Below are positions 37,672 to 45,632 of a stretch of DNA of 52,313 nt, in pieces. How positions within the stretch are numbered: position 1 is the first letter of the stretch; every line of letters begins with the position of its first letter. The notes below the pieces were generated by a model. It saw only the letters and a list, made by a program, of their open reading frames with translations, had not been told where the DNA came from and searched no databases. This stretch comes from an uncultured Synechococcaceae cyanobacterium. Its GTDB lineage: Bacteria; Cyanobacteriota; Cyanobacteriia; PCC-6307; Cyanobiaceae. A program made the position numbers and the translations under genes. The stretch is from positions 1-52,313 of the forward strand of contig CACHDC010000006.1 in assembly GCA_902578445.1 (NCBI GenBank). The letters run 5' to 3'.

Positions 37672-39375
37672 ATGTCAACAAAATCTGATTCATTAAAAGG
37701 AAAGCTTACAGAAAATTTTTCTGAATTTTCTCAACTATCTGACTATTCTTTTATGAATTCTCTTAAAGCAGATCCTCAATCAACAAAAGATGGAAATGAT
37801 CACAAGCCGCGTTCTATATATTCAGGTCATTATGTACCAGTTGTGCCAACTGCTATTCCAGAACCAGAATATATTTCCCATAGCAACAAACTTTTTAAAG
37901 AACTAAGGCTAAGCTCAGATCTTACTAAAGACGAGAATTTTTGTCGTTTTTTCTCAGGTGATATTTCTGTTGCTAATTATCCAATGAGTCCTGTTGGTTG
38001 GGCAACAGGTTATGCATTATCAATTTACGGAACTGAATATACCCAACAATGTCCCTTTGGCACCGGCAATGGTTATGGCGATGGCAGAGCAATTTCTGTT
38101 TTTGAAGGTTTATTCAACGGGAAAAGAATGGAAATGCAACTTAAAGGAGGAGGTCCAACTCCCTACTGTCGTGGAGCAGATGGCAGAGCTGTATTAAGGT
38201 CTAGCGTACGAGAATTTCTCGCACAGGAATTAATGGATGCATTCGGAATCCCTACCTCAAGATCTTTAACACTTTATGTCTCACGTTCAGAAATAGTTAG
38301 AAGACCGTGGTATTCCAAAGGGTCCAGATATTTTGAACCTGATATCATGATTGATAATCAAGCGGCAATTACTACGAGAGTCGCTCCATCTTTTTTACGT
38401 GTAGGCCAGATTGAACTTTTTGCAAGACGAGTTCGTAATAATGCGCATGATGAGGCGCTCAATGAACTAAAGATGATAGTTCAACATCTAATTGATAGAA
38501 ATTATAAAGATGAAATTGAATATGAGATTTCAATTGAAAGTAAAGTAATAAAACTGGCTTCTTTATACAGATCAAGACTTATATCACTAATAGCCAACTG
38601 GATGAGAGTTGGTTATTGCCAGGGTAATTTCAATAGTGATAATTGTGCTGCTGGTGGTTATACCTTGGATTATGGCCCCTTTGGATTCTGTGAATTATTT
38701 GATCCAAGATTTCAACCATGGACAGGTGGAGGTGAACATTTCTCATTTTTTAACCAGCCTTCTGCAGCGGCAATCAACTTTAAAACATTCTGTTCCTCTC
38801 TTAGTCCGTTACTTTCAAGAAGCAAACAAGATCAAGAAAAGTTAGATCAAATCGAAAAGGATTTTTCTGAATTAATGAATAAGGAATTGATGAAAATGTG
38901 GGCAAACAAGCTTGGTTTAGAACATTACAACGAAGCTCTAATAAATGATTTTTTTAATCTCATGGTCATTTCAAAAGCAGACTATACAATTTTGTTCCGC
39001 AAACTCTCTGAAATCCCTGATAACTTAGATTCTTTAAAAGACTGTTTCTATCTACCAATTAATGACGAGCTCAATAATAGGTGGGAAGTATGGCTTCAAA
39101 ACTGGCAATCAATCTTGAAGAAAGAGGGAAATATTAAAGCGAAATCAGCATCAATGAAATCCCTTAATCCAGTCTATACTTGGCGCGAATGGATGGTCGT
39201 TCCCGCATATGAAGAAGCTGAAAAAGGAAATTACAAAAAAATAAAAGAGTTACAGGATATCTTTAGCAATCCATATATAGAACAATCCTCAGAAATAGAT
39301 CAAAAATATAATCGACTAAAGCCAAGCCAGTATTTTAACTATGGAGGAGTATCTCACTACAGCTGTTCTTCATAA
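37672..39375 (+). CDS. selO: SelO (YdiU/UPF0061) pseudokinase AMPylase
   Basis: 567 aa. SelO proteins transfer AMP to protein hydroxyls and respond to redox stress. Family stretches seen: GNGYGDGRAISVFEG, LKGGGPTPYCRGADGRAVLR with SSVREFLAQE, the NFNSDNCAAGGYTLDYGPFG block with catalytic Asn/Asp, and DPRFQPW. The usual 'HGVMNTDN' reads YCQGNFNSDN. ATG chosen over the preceding TTG. Confidence 0.9.
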   Translation: MSTKSDSLKGKLTENFSEFSQLSDYSFMNSLKADPQSTKDGNDHKPRSIYSGHYVPVVPTAIPEPEYISHSNKLFKELRLSSDLTKDENFCRFFSGDISVANYPMSPVGWATGYALSIYGTEYTQQCPFGTGNGYGDGRAISVFEGLFNGKRMEMQLKGGGPTPYCRGADGRAVLRSSVREFLAQELMDAFGIPTSRSLTLYVSRSEIVRRPWYSKGSRYFEPDIMIDNQAAITTRVAPSFLRVGQIELFARRVRNNAHDEALNELKMIVQHLIDRNYKDEIEYEISIESKVIKLASLYRSRLISLIANWMRVGYCQGNFNSDNCAAGGYTLDYGPFGFCELFDPRFQPWTGGGEHFSFFNQPSAAAINFKTFCSSLSPLLSRSKQDQEKLDQIEKDFSELMNKELMKMWANKLGLEHYNEALINDFFNLMVISKADYTILFRKLSEIPDNLDSLKDCFYLPINDELNNRWEVWLQNWQSILKKEGNIKAKSASMKSLNPVYTWREWMVVPAYEEAEKGNYKKIKELQDIFSNPYIEQSSEIDQKYNRLKPSQYFNYGGVSHYSCSS

Positions 39376-39417
39376 AAGTTTAATCCTCATACTGATAGAA
39401 CAACTTTGAGAAAAATC

Positions 39418-39858
39418 TTATTTATTTATGGCCGTAGGCATTCCAACTACTGATACAACTCCCACGTGAAGTATGGCCGGCTTCTTCCCAACACTTTTCA
39501 CATAGTGGGGTCCCCCATTATTACTCTCTATAAATGCATCACCTGCTTTAAAGAAATTAATTTCTTCACCCCTCACATGCTTTAATCTTCCTCTGGTGAC
39601 ATGAATCAACATTGGGGAAGGATGAGTATGAATTGGAGTTTTCAAGCCAACTGGAATTTTTACTTTTAAGAGTCTTAATTCAGGCTTACCCTCGAGATAA
39701 TTAAAATTTTTACCACTTAGTCCTTTTGAACTTTGAATAATAGGTATAACTTCAATCTTTTCTTCTGCAAGAGAAGGTTTTGGTAAAGCTAAAGTCCCAA
39801 TTAAAAGGAAGCAAACTGGAATAAATTTTTTTAATTTCATTAGATATTTGAGTTTCAC
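39418..39858 (-). CDS. Secreted cupin protein, 146 aa
   Basis: Sec signal peptide (FIPVCFLLIGTLALPKPSLA), then a single cupin barrel with metal-ligand pattern PIHTHPSPMLIHVTRGRLK and a second half GDAFIESNNGGPHYVKS. Periplasmic metal-dependent or sugar-binding role possible. Not more specific. Confidence 0.8.
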   Translation of the reverse strand: MKLKYLMKLKKFIPVCFLLIGTLALPKPSLAEEKIEVIPIIQSSKGLSGKNFNYLEGKPELRLLKVKIPVGLKTPIHTHPSPMLIHVTRGRLKHVRGEEINFFKAGDAFIESNNGGPHYVKSVGKKPAILHVGVVSVVGMPTAINK

Positions 39859-39893
39859 TAATAATAGGTAGTTTGCAAAAATAATAAACTAAT

Positions 39894-40055
39894 TTATTTT
39901 TTATATAATTTTTCTAATAGCTTAATTTCCTCTCTTAAATCCTTACCTCTATTATTTAATTTATTATTCTTAATAACTATTGGGATAATCCACCAGGCTT
40001 GAAGACCTAAAAAGATAAATACTAGGATCAATAATTCAAAAGTACCAGGCTGCAT
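39894..40055 (-). CDS. Single-helix membrane protein, 53 aa
   Basis: MQPGTFELLILVFIFLGLQA then a charged coiled tail. Not recognised. Confidence 0.5.
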   Translation of the reverse strand: MQPGTFELLILVFIFLGLQAWWIIPIVIKNNKLNNRGKDLREEIKLLEKLYKK

Positions 40056-40128
40056 TTGATAAATAACCCTTCTTTGTTAATAACATTATTCTAAAAGTTA
40101 TTAAACATTCATGAGATATTAAATATTT

Positions 40129-40311
40129 CTAGGCTGCCTCTAATTCAATGTTAAGTTCAATTCCCTTTGAAATGATTGCTTCTTTAAATTCAATAAGTTT
40201 GGAAATTATTCTTTGCTTCTCAGGTTCAGTTTTATGGATATCATCTACAACTTCCTGCATTGCAAGTGTTACTTTTTGTAGTTTGATTTCTAGATCTTCC
40301 CTGTAATTCAT
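40129..40311 (-). CDS. Hypothetical helical protein, 60 aa
   Basis: MNYREDLEIKLQKVTLAMQE and on; two amphipathic helices. Not recognised. Confidence 0.5.
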   Translation of the reverse strand: MNYREDLEIKLQKVTLAMQEVVDDIHKTEPEKQRIISKLIEFKEAIISKGIELNIELEAA

Positions 40312-40460
40312 AAACTTAAAGAAATTATCTTATTTATTAAAAAACAAAATAATTATTAGTAAATAAGTACTTAACCTTAAAAGGATTGACAGCAAAACAA
40401 GGAGGATATAATTTATAGTACAAATATATCAATAGTTAACCGGCCCATTAAAGGTAAAGT

Positions 40461-40730
40461 ATGGATCCTAAGTACTCATTTGGTTGTAGCACTAGCAAAC
40501 CTAACGGATGCCTACTAAATCCCGAAGGCAGCAGAATTATCTTTTTCGAAGAATGCAAAAATTCTCCTAAACTTAATCTAAAAATTCATACTCATCTTTT
40601 CTACACAAATCACCTTGGAGAACCTGGAGGGTACAAATCCTCTGAAAAACTCAACATAGATTCAGCCTGGGAAAAGTGGCACGAACTGCACCAAAAAGGG
40701 TGGACAGAAGTATCTCATAATTACGGATAA
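40461..40730 (+). CDS. DUF1651-like protein, 89 aa
   Basis: C-terminal SAWEKWHELHQKGWTEV fits the A..W..L...GW pattern of DUF1651; the N-terminal part has three Cys. Fourth member in the window. Confidence 0.55.
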   Translation: MDPKYSFGCSTSKPNGCLLNPEGSRIIFFEECKNSPKLNLKIHTHLFYTNHLGEPGGYKSSEKLNIDSAWEKWHELHQKGWTEVSHNYG

Positions 40731-40786
40731 ATGATCCGGCCAAGAAAAAGCCTTTATGTTTTATGAGCTTAAGAGTTTCCTAAAAT

Positions 40787-40894
40787 ATGGAATTCGGTGT
40801 TAAAAATAAATTTTCTAATGCAAAAACTACAGGAGTTGTCCCTGTTATAGGACCTGAAGCAACTCTTTGGGCTCCTCTAGGTTTAGGTAATTAG
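40787..40894 (+). CDS. Micropeptide, 35 aa
   Basis: MEFGVKNKFSNAKTTGVVPV and on to APLGLGN. Followed by a strong terminator, which supports expression. Not recognised. Confidence 0.5.
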   Translation: MEFGVKNKFSNAKTTGVVPVIGPEATLWAPLGLGN

Positions 40895-40912
40895 TAAATT
40901 AGGTCTTTTAAT

Positions 40913-40943
40913 AAAAAAAGGGGGTTTTTAACCCCCTTTTTTT
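40913..40943. terminator. Bidirectional terminator
   Basis: GGGGGTT/AACCCCC stem with A tract before and T tract after. Confidence 0.85.
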
Positions 40944-41075
40944 ATTAATTGCATTAAAAAGATGATTGAAAATTTTTAATCCAATTCATGGATGACTATA
41001 AATTAAATCAGGGTTTGAAAACAATGTAATCGTAGATACCAACAGCTTTTTTATTAATTGACTATAAATAAAAAC

Positions 41076-41133
41076 ACGAGTTAACCCGTTCCAATTTGTT
41101 GACTCTGAGGTTTTAACCGTTGACTCCTTATCT
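41076..41133 (-). ncRNA. Conserved 58-nt element, copy 2
   Basis: Minus-strand counterpart of 14096-14152, with AGATAAGGAGTCAACGGTTA, AAACCTCAGAGT and GGAACGGGTTAACTCGT. Here a T-rich run follows the ACGGGTT/AACTCGT hairpin, so the element may end in a terminator. Divergent from a GRKEA gene as at the island copy. Confidence 0.4.
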
Positions 41134-41193
41134 ACTTCTAGTTGTGACTCGCTAGTTTCAAGATTCAAAAACGGTATTTATATATCTTAAATT

Positions 41194-41331
41194 ATGGAAA
41201 AAAAAATCGCAAAGAAATACGCCGATCTTATAGTCCAGGCTAATAATTCAACAGGCAGAAAAGAAGCTTTGTCATTGATTAAACAAGCAACAAAATTAAA
41301 AACCAAACTTGATCAATACGAAATGATGTAG
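41194..41331 (+). CDS. GRKEA family micropeptide, 45 aa
   Basis: MEKKIAKKYADLIVQANNST, then GRKEALSLIKQATKLKTKLD and YEMM. Fullest version of the family (others at 13898 and 33433). Function unknown. Confidence 0.65.
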   Translation: MEKKIAKKYADLIVQANNSTGRKEALSLIKQATKLKTKLDQYEMM

Positions 41332-41443
41332 TCTCTTAAAATCTACAGGATATTCAAGATGAGGTAGAAACTAGTTCCTTTTTTTTTATCCTGCTATAAA
41401 AATACTAAGAGATTATTTAACTTATCTGCTTTAATAAAATATC

Positions 41444-41734
41444 GTGGAATTAACTGAGCTAATTAAGGATTACGTTGCTACAGAATTATTATCAAGTATT
41501 GAAATTGATTTTCTTGAAGGAGAATTATGGGAAACCACTCAACATATTGCAGAAATAAATACAGTTATTAAAGCTCCAAAAAATATATGCAAGAAATTGG
41601 GACTAGATGAAAAATCTTGCTGGCAATTATGTTGTGCAGCCGTTCTTGACTCCTCAAGACCATTAAAAAATGGAAAAAAGAGAGTAGATGATTTTAAAAA
41701 ATTAATTAATCGATATGAAATCAGCTACATATAA
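41444..41734 (+). CDS. Hypothetical protein, 96 aa
   Basis: GTG start. PKNICKKLGLDEKSCWQLCC and LDSSRPLKNGKKRVDDFKKL resemble 35188-35514. Helical, several Cys. Function unknown. Confidence 0.55.
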   Translation: MELTELIKDYVATELLSSIEIDFLEGELWETTQHIAEINTVIKAPKNICKKLGLDEKSCWQLCCAAVLDSSRPLKNGKKRVDDFKKLINRYEISYI

Positions 41735-41746
41735 GCTAAAGACTCA

Positions 41747-42043
41747 ATGATACGTTTACTTATTGCATCAATTCTTTTTTTTACTCCACTAGGAGGAATT
41801 GCTGATGAAAAGCAAAGAGAAATTGAGAATGAAGCTATAAATCTTGTTATTAAAAAATATGGGAAAGGCTTAGAAAATAGATTAAAAGGAACAGGAGTAA
41901 CTCCCAGTTATCGAAGTTGGTATGAAAATGATTGTTTTGTAAGTATTGCAGCAGGTACATATCAAGAAGATACTTGGTCGGCAATGAAGTGGTTTAGCGT
42001 TAATGTCTGTTCTGAATCAGCTGAAATAATGGAAAGTGAATGA
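41747..42043 (+). CDS. Secreted hypothetical protein, 98 aa
   Basis: Signal peptide (LLIASILFFTPLGGIA-D), then a charged domain with two Cys (NDCFVS, NVCSES). Overlaps the amidotransferase gene by 4 bp. Confidence 0.6.
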   Translation: MIRLLIASILFFTPLGGIADEKQREIENEAINLVIKKYGKGLENRLKGTGVTPSYRSWYENDCFVSIAAGTYQEDTWSAMKWFSVNVCSESAEIMESE

Positions 42044-42777
42044 AGGAAATAAAACGCCTATTAGTTTTGCAGCATTTAGAAATAGAGGGGCCTGGTCTTT
42101 TTGAACAAATTGCTAAAGAAAGAGATTTGAAAATCGAAATTATTCGTTTAGATAAAAAAAATGCTCTGCCGCAAACAAAAAAAGGTGACTTAATTCTAAT
42201 TATGGGTGGACCAATGGGAGTTAAAGATATTGGAAGCGACAGATATCCCTGGCTTAAGTTAGAAAGAGATTTTATAAAAAAAGAATTAGAAAATGAAAGA
42301 CCTATAATCGGTGTTTGCTTGGGTGCTCAGTTGCTTGCGAGTGCTGCTGGAGGAGATGTAGAAATTCTTAAATATGGATCACCTCCAAAAGCATTACCGG
42401 AAATTGGATGGTCTCAAATTTTTATTAATAAATCAAATAAAGACTTTAAAGCACTTTTTGAAGACCCTTTTCATGTCCTGCATTGGCATGGAGATAGGAT
42501 TTTATTACCTAATAAAGCAGTACTCATTGCTAGTAGTTCACGTTGTAAGGAACAGTTTTTTAGGCTTGGTAATTTTGCTTACGGATTACAATTCCATATA
42601 GAGACGACGGGGGGAATGATAAATAACTGGATTAAAGAAGATAAAGAGTTTGTCCTTAAAGGATTAGGCTTAAATGGTCAAGAAACTCTAAAAGAAGAGA
42701 ATAAAAAATATATTGATAAAACTTTTTTAAAAAGAAAGCTTCTAATAAATAAATTATTTGAATTATTAGATAATTAA
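42040..42777 (+). CDS. Class I glutamine amidotransferase, 245 aa
   Basis: Stand-alone GATase1 domain: oxyanion region LILIMGGPMGVKDIG, nucleophile elbow GVCLGAQLLASAAGG with the catalytic Cys, and QFHIETT with the catalytic His/Glu. Resembles GMP-synthase-like or gamma-glutamyl hydrolase-type proteins. Releases ammonia from glutamine or hydrolyses gamma-glutamyl bonds; substrate unknown. Confidence 0.85.
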   Translation: MKEIKRLLVLQHLEIEGPGLFEQIAKERDLKIEIIRLDKKNALPQTKKGDLILIMGGPMGVKDIGSDRYPWLKLERDFIKKELENERPIIGVCLGAQLLASAAGGDVEILKYGSPPKALPEIGWSQIFINKSNKDFKALFEDPFHVLHWHGDRILLPNKAVLIASSSRCKEQFFRLGNFAYGLQFHIETTGGMINNWIKEDKEFVLKGLGLNGQETLKEENKKYIDKTFLKRKLLINKLFELLDN

Positions 42778-42797
42778 AAAGAGCATAATAATCCAGT

Positions 42798-42820
42798 AAA
42801 AAAGGGCTTGATAAAGCCCC
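42798..42820 (-). terminator. Terminator of minus-strand hli
   Basis: GGGGCTT/AAGCCC stem and six T on the minus strand, just after the hli stop; also lies between convergent genes. Confidence 0.8.
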
Positions 42821-42845
42821 TGAAAAAATTTAAAAAGGATTTTTA

Positions 42846-42974
42846 TTAGAAAATACCTGGAAGAATTTGACCAGTAAAATAGTAGGCTCCTACAAGAGCA
42901 AACATTCCAAGCATTGCTGCTTTACCATTAAGCTTTTCAGCTTTTTCGGTCATGATTTTTTTTGCGAATTCCAT
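42846..42974 (-). CDS. hli: High-light-inducible protein, 42 aa
   Basis: MEFAKKIMTEKAEKLNGKAA and on, ending YFTGQILPGIF; paralogue of 12594-12722. Monocistronic with its own terminator. Confidence 0.9.
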   Translation of the reverse strand: MEFAKKIMTEKAEKLNGKAAMLGMFALVGAYYFTGQILPGIF

Positions 42975-43246
42975 AAGAAAGTAAAATAAATTATATCTAA
43001 AAACTAATTATTCAAATATCAGAATGATGTAGTTTTTTCTACCAAATTGATATCTTTCTAAGGATTTTAAAATAAATACTGAAACAACAAATTGAACTTT
43101 TAATAGTTTCGAGCCAATCTGCAAAGCGTAGCAAGCCTAAAAAACAACAATTTAAAAGTTATTGTTACTGTTATGTGACATTTATGTAGTAAATATCTTA
43201 AAAATAACTTAATTTCGGCTTAATACTTTACATTTTTTAATAGTAG

Positions 43247-43262
43247 TGTTACATTAGTTAAC
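43247..43262 (+). promoter_or_regulatory. hli upstream element
   Basis: TGTTACATTAGTTAAC, 15-31 bp before the hli ATG; the cleanest copy of the shared element. The rest of 42975-43246 has no gene. Confidence 0.55.
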
Positions 43263-43277
43263 AATTACACAACTTCA

Positions 43278-43484
43278 ATGGCTAATTCAAACGTTACTAC
43301 TGAATCAGGCGGCAGACAGAATATGTTTCCTACTGAAACACGTCCTTACATAGATGAGTCTGTTTCTTACGACAGTTACCCACAAAATGCAGAAAAAGTT
43401 AACGGTCGTTGGGCAATGATTGGGCTTGTTGCGTTAGTAGGTGCTTACGTTTCAACCGGACAAATTATTCCTGGCATTTTTTAA
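43278..43484 (+). CDS. hli: High-light-inducible protein, 68 aa, extended
   Basis: Extension ESGGRQNMFPTETRPYIDES, then AEKVNGRWAMIGLVALVGAY and GQIIPGIF. Very similar to 20098-20307. Coupled to the next hli by TAATG. Confidence 0.9.
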   Translation: MANSNVTTESGGRQNMFPTETRPYIDESVSYDSYPQNAEKVNGRWAMIGLVALVGAYVSTGQIIPGIF

Positions 43485-43744
43485 TGAGTCCACTTTCAGG
43501 TTTCTTAGCCGTAATTGTATTCTTTACAGCCATCCTCGTTGCTTATTTAACCAAGCAATTTCAAAACGAAAATTTAAACTATTCATCTTCTAATCAAATG
43601 AAAAACACAAACACAAAAGTCAAAACAATCGAAAAAGAAAAAGTTGTTGCTGAAACTCTTAACGGCAGATTCGCAATGCTTGGATTAATTGCTGCTGTTG
43701 GAGCATACTTAACAACAGGTCAAATAATTCCTGGTTTCGTTTAA
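43484..43744 (+). CDS. hli: Two-helix Hlip variant, 86 aa
   Basis: Extra N-terminal helix (SGFLAVIVFFTAILVAYL) and linker before AETLNGRFAMLGLIAAVGAY. Very similar to 20307-20567; differences lie in the linker. Confidence 0.85.
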   Translation: MSPLSGFLAVIVFFTAILVAYLTKQFQNENLNYSSSNQMKNTNTKVKTIEKEKVVAETLNGRFAMLGLIAAVGAYLTTGQIIPGFV

Positions 43745-43779
43745 AAACCTACAATTCAACAATTCTACAAATCAGAAAA

Positions 43780-43908
43780 ATGGAAAATTCAAAAACAACT
43801 TATTGGCAAAACGCCGAGAGAACTAATGGAAGAATGGCAATGATGGGCTTATTTGCATTAGTTGTAAATTATGGCTTATTCGGATGGATAATCCCAGGAA
43901 TTTTTTAA
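43780..43908 (+). CDS. hli: High-light-inducible protein, 42 aa
   Basis: MENSKTTYWQNAERTNGRMA and on; one residue from 9645-9773. Next gene begins 1 bp after the stop. Confidence 0.9.
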   Translation: MENSKTTYWQNAERTNGRMAMMGLFALVVNYGLFGWIIPGIF

Positions 43909-43909
43909 A

Positions 43910-44089
43910 ATGAATTTAGGCTTACTTTTTCTTAAAGTAAATACTTTGGGAGTTATAACTCTTTCTGAACTTGATTGGATAACTAACCATCAATCTGAAT
44001 TTTCAAGGTTAGATATGGCTTTAGTTATAAAGATCGGCCGTCTTATGGATTCTGGAGTGGTAGAAATTGATAATAGATTGCCTGTTTAA
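43910..44089 (+). CDS. hli-linked hypothetical protein, 59 aa
   Basis: MNLGLLFLKVNTLGVITLSE and on: a soluble helical protein, last gene of the hli operon before a strong terminator. No copy was seen in the island clusters. Function unknown. Confidence 0.6.
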   Translation: MNLGLLFLKVNTLGVITLSELDWITNHQSEFSRLDMALVIKIGRLMDSGVVEIDNRLPV

Positions 44090-44111
44090 TTTTTAAAAAA
44101 TGATCGTCATG

Positions 44112-44148
44112 AGTGTTTGTCAATAGGGATACTGACAAACACTTTTTT
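44112..44148 (+). terminator. Terminator of the hli operon
   Basis: 11-bp stem AGTGTTTGTCA/TGACAAACACT, loop about 10 nt, six T. Confidence 0.9.
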
Positions 44149-44165
44149 ATGAGAAAAAATATTTG

Positions 44166-44203
44166 TAAAAAAAAGAGATTGTTTCTTAGCTAAAAACAAT
44201 CTC
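44166..44203 (-). terminator. Terminator for minus-strand genes
   Basis: GAGATTGTTT/AAACAATCTC stem with a long T tract on the minus strand, about 95 bp after the 44299-44514 gene. Confidence 0.8.
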
Positions 44204-44298
44204 TCAATTACCTAATTCTTACATGAAAATTTCAAGTAAGCTTTCAGATCTTAACTGATTTGTTTTTATAGTAAATCCGTAAAAATGCTTTTTTTAAT

Positions 44299-44514
44299 TT
44301 ATCTTTTTAAACCACCTCTTTTTATCCAAAGGAACCATGTAACCCAAATAGGAGGGAGGAATCTTATTAAAAAAGAAATTTTATACATATAAAATGGGGC
44401 ATTTTCACTTTGAAATAAATTCATCAAAAAGGAAGATATAGTTACCCAAAGTAAAATTATTAATATATTTGCTCCCAACAAAGCAAACTTATTTTGTTTG
44501 AATATTTTTGGCAT
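44299..44514 (-). CDS. Small membrane protein, 71 aa
   Basis: Two helices (ALLGANILIILLWVTISSFL and FLIRFLPPIWVTWFLWI). Not recognised. Confidence 0.5.
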   Translation of the reverse strand: MPKIFKQNKFALLGANILIILLWVTISSFLMNLFQSENAPFYMYKISFLIRFLPPIWVTWFLWIKRGGLKR

Positions 44515-44571
44515 AAATAAATTTTTTATATTCTTAATTTTAAATAACCTTGGGAAGTAAATTATACATTT

Positions 44572-44823
44572 TCAAAAAAACTTTAAATTTAAAATCCATA
44601 TCCAAATAAAAAAAATACTAAATTTTAATCCCTCTCCAAATAATATTCCGAAAGTAATAGGAGGCGAAAATATTAAAAAAAGAATAGAGAATAAACTAAA
44701 TAAAGCAAATGATCCTCTTAAAAAATAATTCTTTCTTTTTGTTCTTCTTAGATTTTTTAAGGTATTCCACTCCCATTGAATAAGCCTGTAGAACTTTTCT
44801 GATAATAAAAAAAAATACTTCAT
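44572..44823 (-). CDS. Small membrane protein, 83 aa
   Basis: Basic N-terminal part (NLRRTKRKNYFLRG), then two hydrophobic helices. Not recognised. Confidence 0.5.
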   Translation of the reverse strand: MKYFFLLSEKFYRLIQWEWNTLKNLRRTKRKNYFLRGSFALFSLFSILFLIFSPPITFGILFGEGLKFSIFFIWIWILNLKFF

Positions 44824-44876
44824 TAATATTATTAATTTCTATCGGTTTTTCTTATTTATAAAATTAATTTCACCTG

Positions 44877-45167
44877 TTAGCAATAAACCTTATCCCCTTC
44901 TTCAGAAAGATAGTAAATTTTATTTTCTGAACTTACGAAGAAAGTTAATCCCTTATATTGTGATCTTTTAAAATTATCTAATCTAAGTTTGTGTAAATCC
45001 CAATTATCAGTACTTATGTCAGGATTAAATTCTTGTTCTTCTAAGAAAGGTACATAAGTTGGACTAATTGTTGTTTTTTGGGCTAACCCTCTATTTCGTT
45101 TTGAATAAAAAAGTAATAAAAATAAAAGTACAAAAAAAAGAATTAATAATATATTTGTCATTGTCAA
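44877..45167 (-). CDS. Single-pass membrane protein, 96 aa
   Basis: N-terminal helix (ILLILFFVLLFLLLFY), then a small domain ending YKGLTFFVSSENKIYYLSEE, similar to the end of the 4006-4395 product. Confidence 0.6.
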   Translation of the reverse strand: MTMTNILLILFFVLLFLLLFYSKRNRGLAQKTTISPTYVPFLEEQEFNPDISTDNWDLHKLRLDNFKRSQYKGLTFFVSSENKIYYLSEEGDKVYC

Positions 45168-45304
45168 TTTTTCTAATTTGAAAAAACTTTATTTGGAGAA
45201 TCAAGAACTTTTCACAATAAATTTCTTAGTAAGTAAAAAATCCTATTTTTATATTCTTGTATTTTTGAATACTTATCAAGGGGTTACCTAAATCAGATTA
45301 TAAA

Positions 45305-45466
45305 ATGAGTCGCATTTTCAACATGACTCAAAGTTCCATGAACACTCCTTATGCAAAAAGAGTAGCTGAAAAATTTAGAGAGGCTCAAAACTATTTAAAA
45401 ACTAATGGTTTTAGTAGATCAACTAAACATTTACTGGAAGATATTGAAAATTCTGTTGAAAAATAA
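45305..45466 (+). CDS. Small helical protein, 53 aa
   Basis: Contains AKRVAEKFREAQNYLKTNGF and HLLEDIENSVEK; paralogue of 12186-12329. Stop overlaps the next ATG. Confidence 0.6.
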   Translation: MSRIFNMTQSSMNTPYAKRVAEKFREAQNYLKTNGFSRSTKHLLEDIENSVEK

Positions 45467-45624
45467 TGCCAATACCTCCTCACTTACCACAACTACAATA
45501 TGGTTACGATGATGGCTTTACAACCATTGTTTTTGGGTTAATAGGAAGTTGCTTAGGATGTATCTTAATTTTATTAATTTCATTTTTTGAATTTAAATTC
45601 AAAAAGCAAAATAGTAAGCCTTAA
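45466..45624 (+). CDS. Small membrane protein, 52 aa
   Basis: Proline-rich start MPIPPHLPQLQYGYDDG, one helix (VFGLIGSCLGCILILLISFF) and a basic tail. Coupled to the gene before. Confidence 0.55.
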   Translation: MPIPPHLPQLQYGYDDGFTTIVFGLIGSCLGCILILLISFFEFKFKKQNSKP

Positions 45625-45632
45625 GAGACTTA

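Noticed and set aside
40986-41168. 60-aa ORF on the minus strand
   Set aside because: Covers the conserved 58-nt element, whose other copy has a frame-breaking indel, so coding is unlikely.
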